Below are positions 23,807 to 32,748 of a DNA stretch of 64,000 nucleotides, one piece after another. Position 1 is the first letter of the stretch; each line of letters begins with the position of its first letter. The position numbers and the translations under genes were made by a program. The stretch comes from Prevotellaceae bacterium UBA2448 (lineage in GTDB: Bacteria; Bacteroidota; Bacteroidia; Bacteroidales; Bacteroidaceae): positions 62,001-126,000 of the forward strand of contig DDQG01000018.1 of NCBI GenBank assembly GCA_002342585.1, read 5' to 3'. A model generated the notes under the pieces. It saw nothing but the letters and a program-made list of their open reading frames with translations. It did not search any database and was not told the origin of the DNA.

Positions 23807-26065
23807 TTACCCACCCTTTTTTATAGCATCCTCGAAAGGCATACGATACGAACACCCTTCACGCCATCTGGAACAACCGTATGCAGACTTGCCCTTTATA
23901 ATTGTTCCCTGCTTGCAGACAGGACAGGTCATTCCTATCCACTGATCTTCGTCAAAAGATGTGGTACCACCTGATTCTGATGCCTTTGGGCTATCTATTT
24001 TCTTTGCAGTTTCAGTTTTCTTGCCCCGTGGTTTGAAACCCGCCGGCGACTCACCTTCACGACGCACTGTTTTTTGTGTCGAAGTTGTTTTTTTCTTTTT
24101 CAGTTCCTCATCAGTTGTATAGACAACGCGACGGTTGGAGTTATCATTTCGCACCGTAGTAACTATGTCAACAACCATCTGCTTTAGTTCGTCGATAAAC
24201 TGCTGGGCAGAGTATTTATGGTACTCAATATCACGAAGTTTCTTCTCCCAAATACCAGTAAGTTCGGCACTTTTAAGGAGTTCTTCGTGTATAAGGTTGA
24301 TTAGTTCAATACCTGTAGGAGTGGGTACAAGATTTTTTCGTTCCTTCTTGATGTAACGACGCTTAAACAGAGTTTCAATAATCGCAGCACGGGTACTCGG
24401 ACGACCAATTCCGTTTTCCTTCATAGCATCACGAAGTTCGTCGTCGTCGACGAATTTACCTGCTGTTTCCATAGCACGCAACAAAGTAGCCTCTGTATAA
24501 GGCTTGGGGGGCTGAGTCCATCTCTCTGCAAGCGAAGGTACATGAGGCCCACTCTCCCCTTTCTTGAATACAGGAAGGGTACTTTCTACTGCCTCACTGT
24601 TCTCCTCATCATCAGATGTGTCTTTTGTCTCCTTTTTGTATATAACCTTCCACCCATCATCGATAATGGTGCGCCCAGATGTACGGAAGAGGATACTCGA
24701 TTTGGAAGAACTGTCAGTTTGAGGTTGAGCAAGCGGATTTGATTCGGAAGAACCGCTTACCTGACACTCACCAAAGACAGTAGTTGTTTCGAACTTCATG
24801 TCTGGGTAGAAAGCAGCAATGAAAGCACGAGCCACGAGGTCGTAAACTCGCTTTTCCATATCAGTCATCGACTGTGCAGGAACCCCTGTAGGGACAATTG
24901 CATGGTGGTCGGTAACTTTCGAGGAATCAAATATTTTCTTGGATTTTATTAAAGCTTTACCTTCAAGAGGTTGAGTAAGCTGTTCGTAACCACGAAGTCC
25001 TCGCAAAATGCCTGGACACTTCGGGTATATATCATCAGGAAGGAAGGTTGTATCGACACGAGGATAGGTAGTAAATTTTTTCTCGTAAAGCGATTGGATT
25101 GTCTGAAGAGTCTGTTCGGCAGACATGCTGAACTTCTTATTACAATCCACTTGCAACGACGTAAGGTCGTAAAGACGCGGAGGAGCTTCTGCTCCCTTTT
25201 TCTTCTGTATATCTATGACTGTAAGCGGACTATCCTTGACACTACGCAGAACATCAAGAGCCTCGGCTTCAGTCTCGTATTCAATCTGTTTATAGGTTGG
25301 AGTCTTACTCTTTGCCGTCTTTCCCTCTGCTGCTTCACTTGCCTTCTCTGCTTCAGCATCTTCATCGATGGTGACAGCTGTGAATTTCACATCGCGATAG
25401 AGTGTGGTAAGAAGCCAAGACTGTCGGGGAACGAATTCCTCTATCTCCTTCTGACGATTCACAATCAGAGCAAGTGTAGGAGTTTGCACACGACCAATAG
25501 AGAGAACCTGTCCACGCTGTTGTTGGTATTTCATCGTGTAGAGACGCGTAGCATTAAGTCCGAGAGTCCAGTCGCCAATAGCACGACTCAATCCTGCCTC
25601 ATACAGACTTTGGTATTCCTTTTGGTCTTTAAGAGTCTGGAATCCCTCACGAATAGCTTCTTCGGTAAGGGAACTAATCCATAGACGTTTTACAGGACAC
25701 TTCACACCTGCTTTCTGCATTACCCATCGTTGGATGAGTTCACCTTCCTGACCAGCATCACCACAGTTAATAATCATCTCGGCATCCTTGAAAAGACCTT
25801 CGATAATAGAGAACTGTTTCTTGATTCCTGCATCATCTTTCAGACGTATTCCGTAACGTTGCGGAATCATAGGCAAATCCCAAATATCCCAACGTTGCCA
25901 ACGCTCGTTATATTCACGGGGTTCTTTCAGTTCACACAGATGTCCGAAGGTCCACGTAACCTGATAGCCGTTTCCCTCGATATATCCTTGCTTGGTCTCT
26001 TTTGCTCCAAGCACATTGGCTATATCGCGTGCAACAGATGGTTTTTCGGCTATACAAACTATCAT
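23807..26065 (-). CDS. topB: DNA topoisomerase III
   Basis: A 752-residue type IA topoisomerase. The Toprim domain is at the N-terminus (IAEKPSVARDIANVLG; acidic motif CGDAGQEGELIQRW at 101-114). The active-site tyrosine is Tyr334 in FTTYPRVDTTFL. SIGRVQTPTL (189-198) and GIGRPSTRA are further family motifs. A basic linker and a C-terminal zinc-ribbon-like segment (CPVCKQG...CSRWREGC) end the protein. It unlinks single-stranded or catenated DNA. Its ATG overlaps the stop of the MlaF-like gene (ATGA), so it is the third gene of an mlaE-mlaF-topB chain. Confidence 0.95.
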   Translation of the reverse strand: MIVCIAEKPSVARDIANVLGAKETKQGYIEGNGYQVTWTFGHLCELKEPREYNERWQRWDIWDLPMIPQRYGIRLKDDAGIKKQFSIIEGLFKDAEMIINCGDAGQEGELIQRWVMQKAGVKCPVKRLWISSLTEEAIREGFQTLKDQKEYQSLYEAGLSRAIGDWTLGLNATRLYTMKYQQQRGQVLSIGRVQTPTLALIVNRQKEIEEFVPRQSWLLTTLYRDVKFTAVTIDEDAEAEKASEAAEGKTAKSKTPTYKQIEYETEAEALDVLRSVKDSPLTVIDIQKKKGAEAPPRLYDLTSLQVDCNKKFSMSAEQTLQTIQSLYEKKFTTYPRVDTTFLPDDIYPKCPGILRGLRGYEQLTQPLEGKALIKSKKIFDSSKVTDHHAIVPTGVPAQSMTDMEKRVYDLVARAFIAAFYPDMKFETTTVFGECQVSGSSESNPLAQPQTDSSSKSSILFRTSGRTIIDDGWKVIYKKETKDTSDDEENSEAVESTLPVFKKGESGPHVPSLAERWTQPPKPYTEATLLRAMETAGKFVDDDELRDAMKENGIGRPSTRAAIIETLFKRRYIKKERKNLVPTPTGIELINLIHEELLKSAELTGIWEKKLRDIEYHKYSAQQFIDELKQMVVDIVTTVRNDNSNRRVVYTTDEELKKKKTTSTQKTVRREGESPAGFKPRGKKTETAKKIDSPKASESGGTTSFDEDQWIGMTCPVCKQGTIIKGKSAYGCSRWREGCSYRMPFEDAIKKGG

Positions 26066-26832
26066 CCTTTACGTTTTTGGTCGTGGAGTTGTTTTGCTTG
26101 TCGAAGTATATCGCTGGCAAATATGAAGTCGTTTAATTTTTTGTTGTCAGCATCCATGATTTCATCTTTCGAACCAGTCCATTCAGCCCTACCCTCACAT
26201 ATAAAGGTAATGTGTTCGCCAATTCCCATCACACTATTCATATCATGGGTGTTAACGATGGTTGTGATATTATCTTCGTGGGTAATACCGGAAATGAGTT
26301 CGTCGATGACTATACTGGTTTTCGGGTCAAGTCCGCTATTAGGTTCGTCACAGAAAAGATATTTAGGTTGCAACACAATAGCTCGTGCTATAGCAACACG
26401 CTTCTGCATACCACCACTAATCTCTCCAGGATATTTTCTTTCTGCTCCTTGCAGGTTTACACGCGAAAGACAAAGCTTTGCACGTCGAACTCTGTCTTCA
26501 TAGGACATATCGCTGAACATATCGAGCGGGAACATCACATTATCGAGTACGGAAAGCGAGTCGAAAAGTGCTGCAGACTGAAATATCATGCCCATCTCGC
26601 GTCGAAGCATTATCTTCTCTTTCTTCGTCATTGCAACGAAATCACGATCATCGTACATAATACGTCCGCTAGTAGGAGTAAGGAGTCCTACTATATTCTT
26701 CATAAGCACAGTCTTACCAGAGCCCGACTGACCGATGATAAGGTTTACCCTTCCGTTTTCAAAAACAGTGTTTATATCCTTCAGGACTTCCCTATCACCA
26801 AACGATTTGTATATATGGCTCAATTGAATCAT
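26062..26832 (-). CDS. mlaF: ABC transporter ATP-binding protein, MlaF-like
   Basis: A 256-residue ABC ATPase. Walker A GQSGSGKT, ABC signature EISGGMQKRVAIARA, Walker B KYLFCDEPNSGLDP and the switch His in VNTHD are all present. The neighbouring MlaE-like permease and the sequence type place it in the Mla/Ttg2 group that moves phospholipids between outer and inner membrane. No mlaD-type MCE protein is adjacent here. It overlaps both neighbours by 4 bp. Confidence 0.88.
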   Translation of the reverse strand: MIQLSHIYKSFGDREVLKDINTVFENGRVNLIIGQSGSGKTVLMKNIVGLLTPTSGRIMYDDRDFVAMTKKEKIMLRREMGMIFQSAALFDSLSVLDNVMFPLDMFSDMSYEDRVRRAKLCLSRVNLQGAERKYPGEISGGMQKRVAIARAIVLQPKYLFCDEPNSGLDPKTSIVIDELISGITHEDNITTIVNTHDMNSVMGIGEHITFICEGRAEWTGSKDEIMDADNKKLNDFIFASDILRQAKQLHDQKRKG

Positions 26833-27575
26833 GTCAGAATAGTTGTTAAGAAGATATCACTAAAAAGAACAAGGATGCTGCTGCTTACCACAGCATTAGT
26901 AGAGTTCTTTCCAACCTCAACGCTACCACCCTCTACAGAGTATCCCATATAGGATGAAACAGAGGTTATGATGAATGCATAAACAATAGCCTTAATTATA
27001 CCACACCAAAAATACCATTGGTTGAAGCTGTATCGGAAACCTTCATTCAACTCATCTATTGTAGTCATACCCGAAAACGATGTTGCATAAGCACCGGCTA
27101 TACCACTCGCCACACTAAAGGTAACCAAAATAGGCATGATAGTCATAAGACCCATTATCTTTGGAAGTATCAGGTAATTAGCTGAGTTGACACCCATAAT
27201 ATCGAGGGCATCAATTTGCTGAGTTATTCGCATCGTGCCAATCTCAGAAGCAATATTCGAACCAACTTTTCCTGCAAGAATAAGACACATGATAGAAGAC
27301 GAGAATTCGAGAAGCATAATTTCTCGTGTGGTGTAGCCCACCACCATTTTCGGCATCCACGGACTCTGGATATTCAGTTTTATCTGAAGACATATCACCG
27401 CACCAATGAAAAAACTGATTATCAGTACGATGACAATAGAGTTATAACCCAACTGGAACATCTCGTTTACGTACGATTTCCAAAACATTCTCATTCTGTC
27501 GGGTTGAGTAAGCACCCTTCCCATCAGCATGGAATAGCGTCCCAGATGTATTAATCCTTTCTTTATTGTAAGCAC
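26829..27575 (-). CDS. mlaE: MlaE-like ABC permease
   Basis: A 248-residue integral membrane protein with five or six hydrophobic helices. The family motif region is EIGTMRITQQIDALDIMGVN, together with LAGKVGSNIASE and SFFIGAVICLQIKLN. It is the membrane subunit of the Mla-type lipid transporter with the MlaF-like ATPase that follows it. It is the first gene of the chain. A possible -7 box TATCTTCG lies upstream near 27605-27612. Confidence 0.88.
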   Translation of the reverse strand: MLTIKKGLIHLGRYSMLMGRVLTQPDRMRMFWKSYVNEMFQLGYNSIVIVLIISFFIGAVICLQIKLNIQSPWMPKMVVGYTTREIMLLEFSSSIMCLILAGKVGSNIASEIGTMRITQQIDALDIMGVNSANYLILPKIMGLMTIMPILVTFSVASGIAGAYATSFSGMTTIDELNEGFRYSFNQWYFWCGIIKAIVYAFIITSVSSYMGYSVEGGSVEVGKNSTNAVVSSSILVLFSDIFLTTILT

Positions 27576-27645
27576 TTTATCGTTCTTTTTATTAAAAATC
27601 GTGCGAAGATAGTAATTTTTTTGCAGAGAGTAAAAATTTTTGCAC

Positions 27646-27653
27646 TATCTTTG
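27646..27653 (+). promoter_or_regulatory. -7 box of the Dabb gene
   Basis: TATCTTTG, 25 bases before the start codon, with a TTG at 27621-27623 near the -33 position (spacing 22, slightly long). Confidence 0.6.
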
Positions 27654-27678
27654 TCCCGACAACTAAAAATTACAGACT

Positions 27679-27984
27679 ATGGTAAAACATATTATCCTCT
27701 GGACATTGAATCCAGAACTCACTGAAACAGAAAAGAATGAAGTAAAGAAAAACATAAAATCAGGACTCGAAAGTCTTGTTGGAGTAGTTTCTGGTCTTAT
27801 AGAGTTAACTGTTCATATCGACGGACGTCTCGCTTCCTCCAATGCAGACTTGATGCTCGACAGCACACTTGAATCAGCAGAAGCCCTCAAAGGTTATGCC
27901 TCCCACCCTGCTCATGTAGCTGTAGCAAACGGCAAGGTACGCCCTTTCACTGTTCAGCGCAGTTGTCTGGATTTTGAAATTTAA
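27679..27984 (+). CDS. Dabb family (stress-responsive A/B barrel) protein
   Basis: A 101-residue protein with the dimeric alpha/beta barrel signature: MVKHIILWTLNP at the start, a central SGLIELTVHIDG region, and SAEALKGYASHPAHVAVANG near the end, where the HPxH histidines match the family pattern. It is a small cytoplasmic protein whose biochemical role is usually unknown. It is transcribed alone between convergent and divergent neighbours. Confidence 0.85.
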   Translation: MVKHIILWTLNPELTETEKNEVKKNIKSGLESLVGVVSGLIELTVHIDGRLASSNADLMLDSTLESAEALKGYASHPAHVAVANGKVRPFTVQRSCLDFEI

Positions 27985-28011
27985 CTTGTTACGTGCAACT
28001 CTGAAATATTC

Positions 28012-29376
28012 TCATTTATATCTGTCTATAAGATTCTGAGGCAGTCGGATTATACATATATTCATGGAACGACCATCGTCGGAAAGCATAGCAGACTGAA
28101 TTTCAATCTCTGTTCCGTCCGGTTTGAAAGTAGGATGAACATGATCGCGAGCTGTTGTCTTATGTCCTGCTGTTAACAGAATGCGTTCCCCTGTATGACG
28201 GTCTATGAGCCACAATTCGCGGGCAAAGTCATCACCAGCCACCCAATGTCCGTCCTGCGAACCGGCTACATGCCAGAAATTATCCCCCTTCACCTGTCCT
28301 TCCATAGTCAGTTCACCTGTACGCATATTCACTACAGCTATACCTGTAGGATATTCCTTCGTACCTGCCGGTCCCCAATCTTTTGAGAATGCGAACGACT
28401 CAAGACCCGGGATATTCCCTTCATCAGCATTTCCGTTATCATCTTTATTTTTAGGTGGATAAGGAGTTAGCTTGATAGGCCTGTGACCGATAATTGCTAT
28501 AACAAGTTCGTCGGCACTTATAACAGCCTCGTGAGTAACCCAATCGTGTTCTGTCTCACGATAGATGGGTCGGAGGTTCGTTCCGTCGGCATTAACCATC
28601 CATGTTCGTATAGGAGCCTTACCTCCTGTTTCCCAACAGAATATCACTTCGCCTGGATGCCAGGGATTTCCTTGGATATGTCCTACCTTGAAATGAACTG
28701 CTACAACGGGTTCTGCCTTACCTGTCTTTAAGTCCATCTTACCTATTCCACCTGGTCCGGCACCCATTTTACGTGGCCCAAAATTCTTGGCTATAGGTTC
28801 TGCAATAGACATTTTTCGAGCATATTCTTTATCAAGACGGAAATATACGAAATCCTCGCTGCCGTCAAGAGCCATATCACCCTCGCTGCACATATCTGCA
28901 GGAATAGTTCCGCAGACGCGTTCATAATGTTTCTTGTTTTTCAGTTTTCCTGCCTCCGAATCGGCAAAAAGTCGTTCCAGATTCACTTCGACAACTTGCA
29001 TTCCTTTGCGTTTGTCATCCTTATCTTTCAAAGTACGCATATGGTACAGATTCATAGACTTACGAGCTACACATAGCATACCAGAGAAGCCGCCCTCCGT
29101 TACTTGAACTATATCACCAGTTTCCTCGTTCACTGCCATAGCCTCACCAGGAACTCGGTCAGAACGAAACACCACCCACTTACCATCGGCAGTCCACTGA
29201 TTATGTGTCTGGTAAATTTTTGAGTCACCAGTTCCACTCTTACTGGTAAGAAAAACAAGTTCAACACCAGTACGAGGATCAGTAATTACCTTACGTTCTA
29301 AAGGGAATCGTCTTCCTATCTGTGCCTGAAGCATAGTAGGCAGCATAATCAGAGTAAAAATTAGAAATCTTCTCAT
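28012..29376 (-). CDS. PL22-like oligogalacturonate lyase
   Basis: A 454-residue protein with a short signal peptide (MRRFLIFTLIMLPTMLQAQ). The rest reads as a seven-bladed beta-propeller: THNQWTADGKWVVFRSDR, VGHIQGNPWHPGEVIFCWET, HDWVTHEAVISADE and NFWHVAGSQDGHWVAGDD are the conserved histidine-bearing segments of oligogalacturonate lyases (PL22), which split short pectin fragments with a metal bound by histidines. Together with the GH28 gene at 62.7 kb it points to pectin use. The family also includes unassigned PD40 propellers, so the substrate is probable rather than certain. Confidence 0.78.
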   Translation of the reverse strand: MRRFLIFTLIMLPTMLQAQIGRRFPLERKVITDPRTGVELVFLTSKSGTGDSKIYQTHNQWTADGKWVVFRSDRVPGEAMAVNEETGDIVQVTEGGFSGMLCVARKSMNLYHMRTLKDKDDKRKGMQVVEVNLERLFADSEAGKLKNKKHYERVCGTIPADMCSEGDMALDGSEDFVYFRLDKEYARKMSIAEPIAKNFGPRKMGAGPGGIGKMDLKTGKAEPVVAVHFKVGHIQGNPWHPGEVIFCWETGGKAPIRTWMVNADGTNLRPIYRETEHDWVTHEAVISADELVIAIIGHRPIKLTPYPPKNKDDNGNADEGNIPGLESFAFSKDWGPAGTKEYPTGIAVVNMRTGELTMEGQVKGDNFWHVAGSQDGHWVAGDDFARELWLIDRHTGERILLTAGHKTTARDHVHPTFKPDGTEIEIQSAMLSDDGRSMNICIIRLPQNLIDRYK

Positions 29377-29571
29377 AATTCCGTCTGTTTTGGGTGGCTA
29401 AGTTAACGTTTTCTTCTATATGTAACAAGAGTTTAGATAAGAATTTCTATTTAATTCTTAAATAGCCTCCATCAGTTAATAAAAAAATAATTGCAAAAAA
29501 ACAGAATCGCACGCAGATACTGTCATAAAAAAGTCATAAATTCGCAGAGTTTTTTGAAATTATAATCACAA

Positions 29572-31356
29572 ATGAATACACAAACTGCAACCTCACCCGC
29601 AAGAAACTCATTTATAGTTTCTAAGGCTCTGACAACATTCGTAATGGCAGCAGTACTGACCGCAGCTGCGAATCAATTGGCTCACACTGCCGATTCAATG
29701 ATTGTAGGTCATATAGTAAATACAGATGCAGTTTCTGCCATCAACCTTGTACTCCCTATCGTGGAGGTTCTCAACTGTTTTGGTTTTCTGATTGCATTCG
29801 GTGCTAATGCTCTCTGTGCTCAGGCTATCGGTAGTGATGACAAGGAAAGAGTGGCTAAGATATTCAGTTCCACGATTATTGCTGTGATGACTATCGGACT
29901 GGCTGTTTCGCTGGGACTCAGTTTCTTCAGCATGGACATCGTAGAGAAAATGTCGGACGAACCACGACTGAACCACATGGCTTTTTCTTACATCCATGTT
30001 TACGCTATGGGTGCTTGGCTACAAATGATGTCGTATGGACTGAGTCTGATGGTAGCAACCGACGGACAACCACGAATTGTAACGAAATCTGTCATCATCG
30101 GAGCAATTACCAATATCATTGTTGACATTCTGACAATCTACGTGTTGGGAATGGGAGTAGAAGGAGCCGCACTGGGTTCACTCTCTATGTTCATAGTAAA
30201 CATCATAATCCTGATGCAATACATACGCAAGCCGGAAAGTTCTTTTAGTTTCAAATGGCCGGGCAAGGATTTCTTCTCTATCTTCGTTCAGAACATGAAG
30301 CAAGGGGCTCCTATCACTCTGAGCAACTCACTTATGGCAGTCACCATTTTGTTGCTCAACCACATAGTGCTCACATATCTGGGTGCCGACGGACTATTCC
30401 TTTGGTCTGTATGTCTGCAGATGCTTCTGCTTTCCTATGTATTCATTGACGGACTCATCGAATCGCTCTTTGCCATCGGTGGAATTCTAGTTGGCGAACG
30501 CGACGTGAAAGGACTTCAGATTTTGGTAAAAAAAGCACTGATGATTATCGGTTCTTTGGTTACTATAGTAATCATCCTCATGTACATACCAGGACTCGTA
30601 GGTTTCATGTTCGGTGTAACAGAACCTACACTTGCAACGGAACTCAACCGAGTACTTCAAATCTTTGCCCTGATGCTTATACCATTCGCAGTAACACAGA
30701 TTCTGCTAAGCACATATCAGCTTTTGGGACATGAGAAGACAAGCGTCATCACAGCTACCGCACAGACCGTCTTCATGGTTATCACAGTATGGATAACAGC
30801 TGAGGTAGAAGGTGTAGAACTTTGGTGGGGTTTCGCAGTAGGATGTATTATGGTTCTCGCTCTACAAATATGTAATTCTTTCATACAAAGCCGATTAAAG
30901 CACAACACCATATCATCTATAACGATGATTCCAAACGACTTAGGAGGTTTCACATTTGACCGCTCTGTAAACTACGACGAAAAAGAAGTAAGTCTAGTTC
31001 TGAACGATATCGATAAATTCCTTAAACATGCTGGGGTAGATAAGCAAAGTCTGTTTGAAGTAAACCTTTGTTGCGAAGAACTGATGACCAACATCGCCCG
31101 ACACTCAGTCGGAAACATTCTGAAGCACACATTCGATGTTCACATCTACATCAACGACGAGGGAATTTTCGTTACGTTGAAAGATGCAGGCAAACCATTC
31201 GACCCAATAAAAGCAGGTAAGATGGCAGACAAGAATATCGGTAGCAAGGAGCATCCATATTTGGGACTCCGACTAGTTACAAATATCATTCCGGATATTA
31301 GTTACAAGTACATGTATGGTGAAAATACCGTACTGATATGTCGCAAGAACGATTAA
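29572..31356 (+). CDS. MATE-family transporter fused to a GHKL ATPase domain
   Basis: A 594-residue fusion. Residues ~1-445 form twelve hydrophobic helices of a MATE/MatE efflux transporter (AANQLAHTADSMIVGHIV near the start; NMKQGAPITLSNSLMAV at the second half). Residues ~455-594 form a histidine-kinase-like ATPase of the RsbW/anti-sigma type: N-box CEELMTNIARHS, G1-like DAGKPFDP, and LGLRLVTNI. No kinase or phospho-acceptor domain is present. The fusion suggests that transport or a partner protein is controlled by ATP binding or by phosphorylation of a cytoplasmic target, but that is inference. A -7-like TAAATTCG is about 30 bases upstream. Confidence 0.85.
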   Translation: MNTQTATSPARNSFIVSKALTTFVMAAVLTAAANQLAHTADSMIVGHIVNTDAVSAINLVLPIVEVLNCFGFLIAFGANALCAQAIGSDDKERVAKIFSSTIIAVMTIGLAVSLGLSFFSMDIVEKMSDEPRLNHMAFSYIHVYAMGAWLQMMSYGLSLMVATDGQPRIVTKSVIIGAITNIIVDILTIYVLGMGVEGAALGSLSMFIVNIIILMQYIRKPESSFSFKWPGKDFFSIFVQNMKQGAPITLSNSLMAVTILLLNHIVLTYLGADGLFLWSVCLQMLLLSYVFIDGLIESLFAIGGILVGERDVKGLQILVKKALMIIGSLVTIVIILMYIPGLVGFMFGVTEPTLATELNRVLQIFALMLIPFAVTQILLSTYQLLGHEKTSVITATAQTVFMVITVWITAEVEGVELWWGFAVGCIMVLALQICNSFIQSRLKHNTISSITMIPNDLGGFTFDRSVNYDEKEVSLVLNDIDKFLKHAGVDKQSLFEVNLCCEELMTNIARHSVGNILKHTFDVHIYINDEGIFVTLKDAGKPFDPIKAGKMADKNIGSKEHPYLGLRLVTNIIPDISYKYMYGENTVLICRKND

Positions 31357-31484
31357 TTCTATTTTCGCGTGAACATTATTAATTGAAATTTATGCATGGA
31401 AAGAGAATTTTTTTCCGTATCTTCGCGCCCGATTGTCTAATTTACAATAGAAATTAAAGTTTGGAAGAGCAGAAAAATACAAAC

Positions 31485-32339
31485 ATGGGGATGTTCTCCA
31501 CTACAGCTACTACAAATGCGAGCGACGCGGAAATTCCTGATTTCTCGGACGATCGCATGACGTTGTACACGAGGAACCTTGTAAAGACATACGGAAAACG
31601 CACTGTGGTAAACGACGTATCTTTTCATGTGCGTCAGGGAGAAATTGTAGGATTGTTGGGACCTAATGGTGCTGGCAAGACTACGAGTTTCTATATGACA
31701 ACTGGACTTGTAGTACCAAACGGAGGAAGAGTATTCATCAACAACACAGAAATCACTACCGACCCAGTTTCTACCCGCGCAAAGAAAGGCGTAGGATACT
31801 TAGCACAGGAAGCGAGTGTGTTCCGCACTATGAGTGTGGAGGATAATATTATGACTGTGCTTGAGATGAGATACGAATCGATTGAGGAACAGCATGAGAA
31901 ACTGGAATCGCTGTTAAACGAATTCCGTCTGCAGAAAGTACGCAAGAACAAAGGTAACCAATTGTCAGGAGGTGAACGCCGCCGTTGCGAAATTGCTCGT
32001 TGTTTGGCTATCGACCCTAAGTTTATCATGCTTGACGAACCCTTTGCCGGTGTTGACCCTATTGCCGTAGAAGACATTCAGTATATCGTTTGGAAACTAA
32101 AGGACAGAAATATCGGAATCCTTATTACTGACCACAATGTACAGGAAACGCTCTGTATTACCGACCGTGCATATCTGTTGTTCGAAGGTCGAATACTTTT
32201 CAAAGGTACTCCACCCGAGTTGGCAGACAACACAATCGTAAAGGAAAAGTATCTGGGTTCCAACTTCATTCTCCGTCCCAAGGACTTCCAGCTCATCGAC
32301 GAGAAGAGGAAACGTCAAGAGATGGAAGAAAATCGATAA
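31485..32339 (+). CDS. lptB: LPS export ABC transporter ATP-binding protein
   Basis: An ABC ATPase of 284 residues from this start. Walker A GPNGAGKT, signature QLSGGERRRCEIARCLA, Walker B FIMLDEPFAGVDP and the switch His in ITDHNV are clear. The MLDEPFAGVDPIAVEDIQ stretch is typical of LptB, the motor that drives lipopolysaccharide from the inner membrane to the outer membrane. The frame is open to a TTG at 31461. ATG at 31485 or the ATG at 31557, which would give the usual LptB length, are the better starts. A -7-like TATCTTCG lies at 31418-31425. Confidence 0.92.
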   Translation: MGMFSTTATTNASDAEIPDFSDDRMTLYTRNLVKTYGKRTVVNDVSFHVRQGEIVGLLGPNGAGKTTSFYMTTGLVVPNGGRVFINNTEITTDPVSTRAKKGVGYLAQEASVFRTMSVEDNIMTVLEMRYESIEEQHEKLESLLNEFRLQKVRKNKGNQLSGGERRRCEIARCLAIDPKFIMLDEPFAGVDPIAVEDIQYIVWKLKDRNIGILITDHNVQETLCITDRAYLLFEGRILFKGTPPELADNTIVKEKYLGSNFILRPKDFQLIDEKRKRQEMEENR

Positions 32340-32384
32340 GATTCACTATTTACATTTTAATTATTTACGATTTAACTCTATAAC

Positions 32385-32729
32385 GTGAAGAATAAAAACA
32401 AACTGATTGATGCTATCGTTGCAGGCATCGAGGAAAAGAAAGGTCAGAACATCACAGTACTCGATTTGCACGAGATTGGTGACACAATAACTCAATATCT
32501 GGTGATTTGCGAAGGCAACACCCCTATCCAGGTGAACGCAATTAGCGACTCTGTATGGGACATTGTTCATGAACGTACTGGCGAGAAGCCTGTAAGTACC
32601 GATGGTAAGAGAAACAACCTTTGGGTAGCTATGGACTATGTGGATGTGGCTGTACATGTGTTTGTACCTGAAGCACGCACTTTCTACGACATTGACAACT
32701 TGTGGGAGGATGCAAAACGAATCGGTTAA
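32385..32729 (+). CDS. rsfS: Ribosome silencing factor RsfS
   Basis: A 114-residue protein of the Iojap/RsfS family, which binds ribosomal protein L14 and keeps the subunits apart when nutrients are scarce. Family features seen are ITVLDLHEIG, YLVICEGNTPIQVNAISD, and NNLWVAMDYVDVAVHVFVPE near the end. It starts with GTG at 32385. It is followed after 19 bp by ftsH, an order common in Bacteroidales. Confidence 0.93.
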   Translation: MKNKNKLIDAIVAGIEEKKGQNITVLDLHEIGDTITQYLVICEGNTPIQVNAISDSVWDIVHERTGEKPVSTDGKRNNLWVAMDYVDVAVHVFVPEARTFYDIDNLWEDAKRIG

Positions 32730-32748
32730 AACCCTAAAAGGAAATCCA

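Noticed and set aside
24971..26503. Two long plus-strand frames over topB and mlaF
   Set aside because: Shadow frames of well-identified genes.
32638..32748. Longer FtsH N-terminus
   Set aside because: It overlaps rsfS and gives a sequence unlike FtsH; ATG 32749 gives the normal start before the first membrane helix.
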